NCBI RefSeq assembly: GCF_001039355.2
Contig: NW_019775036.1
Coordinates: 318,984-355,506, forward strand
Reading direction: 5' to 3'
Length of the DNA stretch: 36,523 nucleotides
From: Lingula anatina
Lineage: Eukaryota; Brachiopoda; Lingulata; Lingulida; Lingulidae
Shown here: positions 1-9,427 of the stretch, piece by piece
How the letters are laid out: each line of letters begins with the position of its first letter
Position numbering within the stretch: position 1 is the first letter of the stretch
Program-made: the position numbers and the translations under genes
Notes under the pieces: generated by a model
The model's input: the letters and a program-made list of their open reading frames with translations, nothing else
Databases searched by the model: none
What the model was told of the DNA's origin: nothing

Positions 1-418
1 GTAATATACCTGTACTTCGCCTTCTCCCATGTACTAGCAAAATCCACCTTAGATTGCAGTGTTGTTTGTTGTAGCAAGGAGTGATCATGAGCACATATAG
101 AATAAGAACATAAAACCATTGACTATTATTATTACAGGTTAATAGAGCGCACTAGACTACCACTGGGTGTCACAGAGTTGTTTTTATATAATGATGTGAT
201 ACACATAAACAAGAGATGGGTTCATTTAGCAACTTAAAAAAGTGTACAAGATATATATATATTACATACATGTAGTGTTTGATTGTTGTAACATAACTGT
301 AGTACATAACCTCAGTCTGAAAGAAAAGTTTCTTCATTTTAAATATGCCCTTACTAGAACATATATTTTATGTTAATAATGTCAATTTATTTGTGATTCT
401 TTTTTTCTCAATATTTAG
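1..418. other. Intron upstream of MYND exon, no gene seen
   Basis: AT-rich non-coding sequence ending in a pyrimidine-rich tract and an AG acceptor at 417-418. I see no exon or RNA gene in it. It is probably an intron of the MYND gene whose upstream exons lie outside the window. Confidence 0.5.
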
Positions 419-1957
419 GAAACCTTTACTGAAGTACTGCTACGAATGCGGTCGATCAGTAGGTGTGCGCCTGTCCGTGTGCACACGGTGTAAGGAGGTG
501 TACTACTGCAGCAAAGCGTGCAAGCTGAAGGCGTGGAATGCACGACACAAAGAGGAGTGTGTGCGTGTTGGAGGTGAGTAAACGAGAAGGCACGCACAAA
601 CCAAAGACTGGCACGCCTTAGCCCTGTCTCCTTATAATAGTTACATATAGCATACACCATGCATCCATCCATGTTATCATTGTACACAGATCACAGAATA
701 AGCCAAGCTTTTGCCAATGTGGTCAGTGGTAATTCAATTTGGTTCCCTTGATTAACACATTTGCCCAGTAATACCCTTTGTGTACAATGTATCAGCTTAG
801 CGTAAAAATGACCACAAAACTTGTACAAGATACCCTGTAGGTCAACAATAATTTGATGAGCTGGTAGATTATAAAGGTTACGCATTACATGGAACCTCCT
901 ACATGTATATGTTTATGATCTATCATTTTCTCTTCTTTGTAACCTAGATCCAGCTCATCTCATATATATTTATTATCAATCACTCTCTCTCCATAAAATT
1001 TAGGTCCAGCCACCAGTCCCACCACCAAAGCAGGTCGTATTGACAGCCCCACCCCAGCCACAAACCCAGACAGAGGGGCCCCAGTCACAGTAGACCAGCT
1101 AACCAGGGATAAAGATGCACAGAAGATTAAGGTGAGTGGAGAAATGTTTTGTATAGGGGTAGATTTTCATTTGAATTGTATTAATTGAATATATTCATTG
1201 GATCCTATGCTCAGTGATATCTAGAGTTCAACAGATGCTAGTAAAGAAAGATGCAAAATTTAAAAAAATGTAATCACGGATGTTCTTTTATGACAGTATA
1301 CTGTATATATACTGGGAAATGCATTGTTTAACAATTATACTTTGTTTTGATTTGTCTTATATACAACTGATGTACGAACACTCAGCAGTGTGTACAGTAT
1401 TTAGTGTAAAAGCACAGCAAGACATTATTTTAAGATATTGTCATATTTTAATCAGCTGAGGTTTAAGAGTTTCACTCGATCTCCTCAGTAATGATAACAT
1501 AAACTGGTATCACAAGTTTGGAAAATGGAGTCTTACATGATGTGATGATGAGGAATGTTACAAAATAATCTTGGGTCAATTATAGAATACCAATACTGTC
1601 ATACTAGTACTGAGTACAACTCTCTAACACAGTTTCATGGTTGTAACGCAGTCAGCTTGAACATGTGTCACAACTGTCACTGACAGGTTATAAATATTGT
1701 TACATAATTGACCTTATAAATGTCATAATAGTGTCAGTAACATCACAATCTGAACACACACTAAGAATGAAGACATAGTTTACATGTACCCCATTGTCTG
1801 CCTCCAGGTCCCTGTGCAAGGTCGCAGCCACAGTGCCAAGGTCAGGCAGCAGGTCCATACAGGCAAGGAGGGGGAATCCACGGGGAACTGGTCCCTGGAT
1901 GAACTTCAACGCCTCAAACAGAAGTATGGGAAAGTGGATAACTATAGCTTTGAGTGA
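419..1957 (+). CDS. MYND zinc-finger protein, last three exons (ANKMY1-like?)
   Basis: This is the 3' end of a multi-exon gene. Exons are 419-573, 1004-1131 and 1808-1957 (stop TGA 1955-1957). Every junction has AG acceptor and GT donor (gtgagt at 574 and 1132), and phases agree across both introns. The first exon encodes a complete MYND zinc finger with the pattern C-x2-C, C-x2-C, C-x3-C, H-x3-C, beginning CYECGRSVGVRL. MYND fingers bind two zinc ions and usually mediate protein-protein contacts. The second exon is Pro/Thr/Ser-rich and looks disordered. The last is basic and ends in a short helical stretch (SLDELQRLKQKYGK). A C-terminal MYND finger beginning CY-CGRS-GVRL reminds me of ANKMY1 (MORN, ankyrin and MYND repeats), but the diagnostic upstream domains are not in the window, so the name is tentative. 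The MYND call itself is firm. Confidence 0.8.
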
Positions 1958-3788
1958 TGTGGTGCTAGTGCTCAACATCCTTGAGTGACCTTGACCTTTA
2001 ACCTTGGTCATAACCCTGGACTTGGCTTTCATTTTAACCCTTGAACTGAACAGGAGCCTTATTCCAGACCTTGACTTTGCTCTTAATTTTGAACTTGACA
2101 TTGTCCTTGACCTTAACTGACCTTGACCTGGAAATCAGCAATAACCTTGCATGCTTGGAGGTTGACCACGTTTTTTTTTTTTTTTTTTTTTTATTTGTAC
2201 TTGATATTTTATTCTTATTTACACTGCAATTACATGTATTTTGCTTCATTCTTAATTTGGTCTAAACTGAATTTTTTGCAATGCAAGTAACGCAAATACA
2301 CAGCTTGTGACATGTACAGGTATATGTATCCCAGTAAACAATGTGAAAATGGGGGTAGAACTGGGAACGCCATGCACTGCTTTTCTGCACTGTAACAATT
2401 TAATGCATTTGTTAAATTGGTACAAAACCTGGTATTTGGTGACACACGAAAAAATCTAGTTAACAGTTTTTTATGATTACATGTATGGTATATAGGACAT
2501 GTATGGAGCTATGATTGTTTATTGTTATTATTATCATTATTAAATACTGGAAATATATTGCAAGTGGCAACATGGGTATATTGCTTTAACATATTTGTTA
2601 AGTATTTTTAGAGGTACTGTTTTTGTGTCAATGACAATGATGTAACTTATTTTTCTGTTTTAATTTTACTGTGGTATGGATTTTTATTGTTGTGTCTTTA
2701 ATTTGTTATTAATAACCATACTGTTGATTTTTGTATAGTGTCAGTTAACTGAATTATTTTAAACAAACCCTATTGTGGATGATAATCTGTGTTGTATTGT
2801 TAATCATACTTTTTTTTCTGTAAAATGTACTAAATTTTCTGTACTAAATTAAAATGTAATTGTTATATTTATGTTTTATTTTTTATAAGTGCTGTATTTA
2901 AACCATGAATGTCAGTATAAATACTCTCTAAAATAGATTTTTTACTAGTCATATCTGAAGGTTGATAAAATGGAAAATAAGAAAGCAAGATAGCAATGTA
3001 ATGCTTGTTTGGAGATTTGCACAACATTTGGCACTACACAATCTAAGTTTGTCTATGGCTTAATGCATTGTTTAATCACAATTTATTTTTTCTCTGGCTT
3101 ATTATACCCAAAATATATGCACTTTGTTAAGAATTTAGCTTGTGTACTATTCTTTTTCAAAATGCTTTTTTTCTTCTTATTTTAAGAAGCCTTGAACAAC
3201 ATTTATACTTCTTCTGGTCAGTTTTGTTATCTAGTGAGTACAAATAATCAATCACTACATGTACATCTAATTAAGGAAGTGATGTTAATTAATGAAAGCT
3301 ATTTCTTTTATTAATGTTAATTTATTTTACAAGGTAGTGGATAGAAGTTGACACATGCTTGGTGGAAAAGAACACCGAAGATTTCGAGGCATTCCGTAGT
3401 GAAAAATCCTGCTGTTGTTTTGGTGAAGCACATTGTGTTGAGACTGTCACACCTAGCACAATCCAAATCTGATTTCGTGCGAGTCGTGTGATTCGCCTCA
3501 CACGAAAAAAAAAAAAAAAAAACGATTTAGCTTCGGGATCAGCCGATGAGAGACGCAGTACAATCACAACCGATTTGTTCGCTGTTTCACTTATGCATAT
3601 TGGGTTATCTATCCTATTGGTACAGTGATTAAAATAATGGAACAAATATCGTGGATTGTTATATAAAATTTTGTTATACGTTGTGAAGATGCATTGGTCT
3701 CTGAACTAATAAAATGTGTCGATAAAGGTGTAAAAAGTAAAAAAAAATGTTTTTTTTTTGTCTTAAAGGATCTATGATTGTTTACTTG
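1958..3788. other. 3' UTR and intergenic DNA
   Basis: No convincing coding exon. The first 200 bases contain irregular repeats of a TTGACCTT-like word and probably begin the MYND gene 3' UTR. A pure poly-T run lies near 2170-2191 and a poly-A run near 3504-3521. Open frames here are produced by these low-complexity tracts. Confidence 0.5.
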
Positions 3789-4050
3789 AATTTGCTAGCT
3801 TTTCTTTCATGCTTTACAGAAAAAGACAAAAGACCATTCAATGCTTGTTGAATGATGTAACCTCAGAAAATAAAATGTATTTTTCCTTGCAGTGGTGTAC
3901 CTATGTTTCTTATCGAGTAAATTTGCTAGCTTTTCTTTCATGCTTTACAGAAAAAGACAAAAGACCATTCAATGCTTGTTGAATGATGTAACCTCAGAAA
4001 ATAAAATGTATTTTTCCTTGCAGTGGTGTACCTATGTTTCTTATCGAGTA
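3789..4050 (+). repeat. Perfect 131-bp tandem duplication
   Basis: The stretch 3789-3919 is repeated immediately at 3920-4050 with no difference visible by eye. Both units start AATTTGCTAGC and end TTATCGAGTA. It is non-coding. Perfect identity means either a very recent duplication or an assembly artefact. Confidence 0.9.
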
Positions 4051-4731
4051 ATTTTTTAGCACCACAAATAAAATAAACGTCTTTTCAATAAAAATCAACG
4101 AGAGTGTGAACGATATTCTATACCATGTATCAGTACTAAGTAAATTTCATTAGCTGTTTATGCTGCAATTTTATACCAAGTCACCGCCATATACCAAGAT
4201 GTTTTCACAGACCCAACTTCAACAAGCCTGTTTTCATTGTGCGTGAGTGACTTGCAATAAAAATATGAAGAGATCAAATGTGAAGATTCTCGCTGTCCTT
4301 AAAGGGTCGATGGAACGACAATTACATAATCCTTCTGCACGGTAAACTAATTGATGCAAAGTAGCAGTGAAAAAGTAGAAAAAATATGGCATGGCATTGG
4401 GAGCAAAAAGTTGTAAATCTGCTGATAGTCGCGAAAAAATCTCATCCCCAAACAGGCATCGCTAAATACGTGTACCACTAAAACAAAATGACCTGTCCCT
4501 GCAGTCAATGTGGAGGTAATAGTATAGAACGAGCTTGGATATAAAGGTGTATTTAAAATATTTTTATTAAAGCCAATAGGGAAAAAGTATAAATGCAAAC
4601 CGTACAGATATTTCTCTACAAATAATCATGGCATTAGAAAGAACTAGACTGCGAAAACATCAATCATTTTCGAAAAAAGTTTCAATGCAAGGCTTTCTGT
4701 ATAGATTCATCAGGTTGCACTGGCTACAATA
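4051..4731. other. Intergenic, nothing recognised
   Basis: AT-rich sequence between the tandem duplication and the palindromic transposon. I see no exon, RNA gene or repeat family. The TA at 4730-4731 is the target-site duplication of the next element. Confidence 0.4.
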
Positions 4732-5188
4732 TACACTCTTGCCCAAAATGGTTGGTACACGGAAATTTTGGGATTCATATGACCCTGTTTCTTTCATTAT
4801 TATTCATATTATCAAATTAATACTGTTTAAATTGTTAAATATGTGAAGCTGGAGGATTGGTAAAGTCAAGAAGAAACAACTAATGCAAAGGGGAAAAAGC
4901 GTTAATTTATTTAGGTTTTTTTTTCTCATGCCCCAAAAAGAGTGCTTTTTTTACATAACAGTATCAAGTGAAAAATTCCACATAAATTTATACTGTGATT
5001 GACAATTAATATGAAATTAAAGGAAATTGTCAAGACACATCTTCAGAGTTCATTATTAATCTAAATAGCGGGTATGCCCACCCCGGGCTTGAATAATGGC
5101 CGCCAAACGGCGTGGCATACTGTGAATTAGAGGTACAGCTCTTTGGAGAGGAATTCAGGTACATTCAACTTGAAGGTCATCTCGCAGT

Positions 5189-5587
5189 TCATCTAGATTT
5201 GCAGGGGGAGGGTTTCCTCTGAATAGCACGGCCAAGTTCCTCCCACGTGTGCTCAATTGGGTTTGCATCAGGGCTTCTTGCTGACTGTGGCATCAGCTGA
5301 ATGCTGTTTTGTCGGATATTGTCTGCAATTAAGCGGGCTGTGTGGGGAGTTGCATTGTCATGTTGCAATCTAAAATTGTCTCTGTATATCCCTCTTGCGA
5401 ATGGCTCCAGGTTCTGCTGGAGAATCTCTCTGTATCTGGCAGCGTAATGGTTTTCATCCAGAGGAAATAATGGGCAAATACCGTTTCTGCAATGCCACCC
5501 CAAACATGTTCAGAACCACCTCCTCCAGCCATTGTTTCCTGGATATTTTCATTTAACAACCTCTCCCCAGGGAACCTACGCACTCTC
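5189..5587 (-). pseudogene. Tc1/mariner transposase C-terminal fragment (left arm)
   Basis: Minus-strand frames encode the second half of a DD34E transposase. One frame holds the central part across the spacer (a GGGG-x4-VWGGI-like segment at the expected place before the first catalytic region). Another holds the HDNATPHTA motif with the second catalytic Asp and, after exactly 34 residues, the catalytic Glu in SPDANPIEHTWEELG. The N-terminal HTH DNA-binding domains are absent and the frame shifts between the two parts, so no active enzyme can be made. Confidence 0.85.
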
Positions 5588-5834
5588 ATAGCTGGAGGAG
5601 GTGGTTCTGAACATGTTTGGGGTGCCATTTGCAGCAACGGTGTTTGCCCATTGCTTCCTCTGGATGAAAAACATTAGCTTAATTGCAGACTATATCCGAC
5701 AAAACAGCATTCAGTTGATGCCACAGTCAGCAAGAAGCCCAGATGCAAACCCAATTGAGCACATGTGGGAGGAACTTGGCCGTGCTATTCAGAGGAAACC
5801 CTCCCCCTGCAAATCTAGATTAACTGCGAGATGA
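5588..5834 (+). pseudogene. Tc1/mariner transposase C-terminal fragment (right arm)
   Basis: Mirror copy of the left arm on the plus strand. It repeats the GGGGSEHVWG segment and the SPDANPIEHMWEELG segment with the catalytic Glu. The stretch that would hold the HDNATPHTA motif with the second catalytic Asp is deleted, joining the part after FLW to IADYIRQNS. It is non-functional. Confidence 0.85.
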
Positions 5835-6281
5835 CCTTCAAGATGAAAGGACCATAATTCCTCTCCAAAGAGTTGTAACTCTAGTTCACAGTATGCCACG
5901 CCGTTTGGCGGCCATTATTCAAGCTCGGGGTGGGCATACCCGCTATTTAGATTAATAATGAACTCTGAAGATGTTTCATGACAATTTCCTCTAATTTCAT
6001 ATTAATTATCAATCACAGTATAAATTTATGTTGAATTTTTCACTTGATACTTTTATGTAAAAAAAGTACTCTTCTGGGGGGCATGAGAAAAAAAACTTAA
6101 ATAAATTAACACTTTTTTTCCCATTTGCATTGGTTGTTTCTGCTTGACTTTACCAATCCTTCAGCTTCACATATTTAACAATATAAACAGTATTAATTTG
6201 ATAATATGAATAATAATGAAAGAAACAGGGCGATATGCATCCCAAAATTTCCGTGTACCAACCATTTTGGGCAAGAGTGTA

Positions 6282-6722
6282 TATCCAAACTGATTTGGTT
6301 AAATTCCTGCTAAGATTCTTCCCTCTAAAAATTAAAAAAATAATAATAATAACAGGAATGATGTTTTTGCAACCTGATTAGTCTACATATTTAGTCAGTC
6401 ATACAGTAGTTAGGTATGATACAGAATACATGAACCAAGGATGAGCCTTCCACTAACTGAAAAAAATAGGGTAGGGTAGAGGGTCACAGCAGTGATCTCA
6501 AATATTTTTTGGTTCACAAAAAGTCCGAAATTCGATGAAAGTAGGAAAAATCTCATTTCTGCTAGCTGATATCCAGAATCCTTCAAATTCACACTTGCCA
6601 CCAATTATTATCTGTCCAGATTTCTTAACAAATTATGTACTGATAAAAATTATGCGCTCGTCTCTTTCACAAGAGAACAACAACATTAACCAGATTTATT
6701 TATGTCTATTCTTCAAATGTGA
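6282..6722. other. Intergenic, weak remnant of photolyase-flank repeat
   Basis: No gene seen. A short stretch near 6290-6345 (TTGGTTAAATTCC followed by ATTCTTCCCTCT) resembles the sequence beside the photolyase last-exon copies at about 15318-15390 and 31430-31515. It may be a decayed trace of the same segmental duplication. Confidence 0.3.
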
Positions 6723-6844
6723 ACATGTTAGGAGACGCAGATGCAGCCATGAATGAAGGTGTTTTCAAGCCGTTGTCAAGGTGGCTTGACATAAACACCC
6801 CACAGTCGGTGCTGGTATTTACACTTTATAAACCTACAAAATAA
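6723..6844 (+). pseudogene. Fragment of unidentified terminal exon (copy A)
   Basis: This is homologous to the 3' part of the exon at 20379-20584. The shared frame encodes GVFKPLSRWLDINTPQS, then LVFTLYKP, and ends at TAA 6842-6844. Preservation of frame and stop in two diverged copies suggests a once-coding terminal exon. The 5' half, present in the other copy, is not recognisable here. I do not recognise the protein family. Confidence 0.4.
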
Positions 6845-6906
6845 CAACAAAGGCAGTCTGCTTTTCAAGGTCGCGTCACTAAGCACTACCTATGTAAACA
6901 AAAACA

Positions 6907-7026
6907 ATGGAAAACCCCACACAAAGAGTAAAACTTGTATTTGGCACAGGACTTAGTGAATGTTTTTACGTCCTCTCTTAGGTCATACAAAGTTAACGTT
7001 AAGGAAGAGGTGGATGCATGTGCAGG
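6907..7026 (+). other. Putative 5' exon block (copy A of three)
   Basis: An ATG at 6907 opens a 24-codon frame ending at TAG, just where a pyrimidine-rich tract and AG lie (6973-6981). A mini-exon-like stretch follows, to about 7026, with a good donor (GTAAGAG). Homologous blocks occur at 18242-18365 and 20657-20780. In the third block the same frame has the character of a signal peptide (hydrophobic core FAAVLIACFYVLS). In this copy the core is damaged. It may be the remnant of a secreted or receptor gene, or 5' untranslated exons of the HEPN gene. Confidence 0.3.
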
Positions 7027-7233
7027 TAAGAGAAAAATATTTTTTCATTACTGCCTATTGGCCTGGATAAATAAAACTTTTAGTATAATCCAACTTTTAC
7101 TTAACTTGAGATTTAAACTATACAGAGTGTCTTTTAACACGCATAAAAGCGTCTTTTACCTGGATAGGTGCCATGATTTTATTCTAAAAAATATATATGT
7201 GCAATCTATCTTGATTTAACACTCAAATTTCAG

Positions 7234-7376
7234 ATCATACCCTTGCCATTAAGAAGATCAACAGTGAAACCTCAGTGGAGGTCAGTTGGGACATCTCAGA
7301 GGCAGCAACCTTGGGAAAACCTGAAAAACTGCCTCATATAAAATCTGAATTTCAAGCAGAGACAAATTTCTTTCGG
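7234..7376 (+). pseudogene. FN3-like exon remnant (copy A)
   Basis: The stretch has an acceptor (AAATTTCAG) and a donor (GTGAGT). It encodes IKKINSETSVEVSWDISEA, which looks like the first strands of a fibronectin type III-like domain. Compared with the copy at 18882-19027 it has small indels that shift the second half out of frame and lose the Tyr-x-Val strand. Joined to the HEPN exon at 8487 in its own phase it would meet TGA at once, so it does not look like a working upstream exon of that gene. Confidence 0.35.
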
Positions 7377-8486
7377 GTGAGTAAAGACAAAATGATGCCT
7401 GTCCTACACTTGCCCTTTTACATTCTCCAAAACATGAGCTTGATCTGCTTTACTAAATTCACTAGTATTTTCATGCTTGGCAGCCGCTTTCTTCAATCAC
7501 TGCAGTACACCCAAACCCAATATAGAGGTGCATTTAACATGCTGAAGTGTCAAAAAAATGAAATTGAATGAATTCAAAGTTGTATTCAATTTTTTAAAAA
7601 GATATATGTGTATAGAACAAAAATCTACGACTGTCTCAATTTAAATTCAAATTTTAATTTTTATCATGTCTTTTACGTTAAGCAAAGAGTCCTGAATAGT
7701 TTTTTAAAAATGTACGGTAACGTATGTTCCAGGTCATTGCATTTCAATTTTTATACTGCGTTCCAATATATCTTGTGGTGGCTCAGTCATGGTTGATTAA
7801 ACATGACGTAAGGACGTTTTTATAAATATTTAAATTGTTACTCAAGGAGGGTCCAATTCTGTTCTTTCATTACCCGGGAAAACCACTTTTTACTTCCCAG
7901 AAACGCACGGACCCTTCACCTTATAAGGCCTAATTCTGTAGCACCCCATTTCTGTGACTAGTGAATGTGGGTTTTTATTTTCTGTCCCTTTCTGAAATTA
8001 AATCATCATTGATTCGTAATTTTCAGGGTTTTAGTGTGCATTATCAGTGAGATATATAAAGATTTATTTACTGTGATTTGTGATTTGATGATTTTATTTA
8101 CCATGAACTGTGATCACTACCCCTACTCCCCAACGGGACTCTCCTTTGGGGCAGTTCGGCAATTAGGTTATTTTCTTATTTACGGTCACTTGTGGGTTTC
8201 AATCAACATATTAAAATTCATTGACGTGGAGCTGCATATTGCAAAATTATTGACTTATACATCAATGTTATAATCCGGTTGTAAAAATGTTGCTATGTGC
8301 ACAAGTTTATACACAATAATTATTATTTAAAGATGAAAAGCAAAAAATCAAAAACGAATTCATGTCATATATAATATATTAAAAGTGAATATTTACACCT
8401 TTACATATTACTTGCCCAAGGTCATAAATAACAATGAATTCTTTATTATTTATGAAATGATTGACAATAATTTTAATTAATTTCAG
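7377..8486. other. Presumed 5' flank or intron of HEPN gene A
   Basis: AT-rich sequence without a supported exon. An open frame at 8034-8273 has no homologue upstream of copy B and no domain, so I do not call it. It ends in the acceptor TTTCAG at 8481-8486. Confidence 0.4.
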
Positions 8487-8496
8487 AGGTGAAACG

Positions 8497-9073
8497 ATGG
8501 CATTATCAATCCCTTTGCTCACACCTCAAATTGATGTGGAGCAAGAAAATTACCTTCGCATGAGAGTGTTTCTGGAACGTGCTACAGATGTTCTTAGAGA
8601 TGTATTGACTAGAGAATTACACAAAACTTATCCAGGGGACTTTGACCCATCAACAGGCATATTGTATAATGTTCTGAACATTCCAGCTGTAAAAAACAAC
8701 TTGCTTCAGTTAAGTAGGAGAAATGTTCTGAATGCAAGCCAAAAGCAGATTTTGTATCCAGCTGGGGCCCCTTCCATAACTGCAAAAGTAAATGATTTTG
8801 ATGTCACTTTAACTGTCCTGCTCTTACGTAATATCACCACATTGAATCCAAGTGCCAAATGGGACAGGCCTCTCAGCACTGACCTGTCCACAGAAGCTGA
8901 CATTGGTCGAGTGAAGACATATCGTAACAACCATATGCATGGTACAGCCAGGCTTCCAGCAGCAATATTTCAAAGTGACTTTGAGGGTCTCAAGACAGTA
9001 CTGTTACGTTTGTCAAACATTTATACAGACCAAGACTATGGCCAAATTCTCATACAACCAATGCAATCCTCAG
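8497..9073 (+). CDS. HEPN domain exon of NLR-like gene, copy A
   Basis: This exon encodes a DZIP3-type HEPN domain of about 190 residues, an all-helical fold found in RNases and in animal DZIP3-related proteins. The exon starts after the acceptor at 8486. The ATG at 8497 has A at -3 and G at +4, and reading an upstream exon in phase 0 would hit TGA, so I take 8497 as the start. It ends at donor GT 9074 in phase 1, matching the acceptor at 9427. Family features visible are the FDVTLTVLLLRNITTL helix and the YRNNHMHG segment, which gives the catalytic-type R-x4-H motif. The reading frame is intact. It is nearly the same as the exon at 21923-22499. DZIP3-type assignment is from recognised sequence character and RNase activity is an inference from the motif. 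Confidence 0.85.
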
Positions 9074-9427
9074 GTAAACTGTTTAAATTACAAACAATAA
9101 TATCTTTACTTTTTGATGTGTATACTGTTAAAATTGCATACAATAATAGCTTTATTGTTGACACGTAACTTATATTAATGTATTATTACAGTGACTGCAG
9201 ATAATTGAAGGTTGTTAATAGATTAAATTGAATGTGCCCCGTTTCATGTAATGATGCTTTATATATCAATATATTTTTTGACAAAAAAAATAAAAGAAAA
9301 GAAAGTTCACTTACTTCTTAATATTTGTTGTCATGTTTACTGGTCATTGACACAATTTCCTAATTAAATTGAAAATGTGTATTTTTTTTGTTAACACGTG
9401 GTGTTGCAATTTCATCCATTGTTTCAG

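Larger units (their letters stand above)
4732..6281. mobile_element. Palindromic Tc1/mariner element, two head-to-head 3' halves
   Basis: The element is flanked by TA at 4730-4731 and 6282-6283 and begins and ends with the same inverted sequence (TACACTCTTGCCCAAAATGG). The inverted repeat is not limited to short ends: the left arm (4732 to about 5532) is the reverse complement of the right arm (about 5588-6281), leaving a spacer of about 55 bp. Both arms encode the C-terminal end of a Tc1-like transposase, reading outward from the centre. The right arm lacks about 110-130 bp that the left arm has. A composite of two 3' halves cannot make a complete transposase, so it is non-autonomous. It is best explained as an internally rearranged Tc1/mariner copy. 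The TIR, TA duplication and catalytic motif make the family assignment strong. Confidence 0.9.

Noticed and set aside
1700-2101. 133-residue minus-strand open frame over the MYND last exon and TTGACCTT-rich DNA
   Set aside because: It is antisense to a well-supported exon and its content (RSRSVKVK-like) comes from the simple repeat.
8034-8273. 79-residue open frame upstream of the HEPN exon
   Set aside because: No homologue at the corresponding place before copy B, no splice support, no domain.
7234-8499. FN3-like exon spliced to the HEPN exon as one protein
   Set aside because: In the phases seen, the junction would put TGA directly after the first HEPN-exon codon in both copies.
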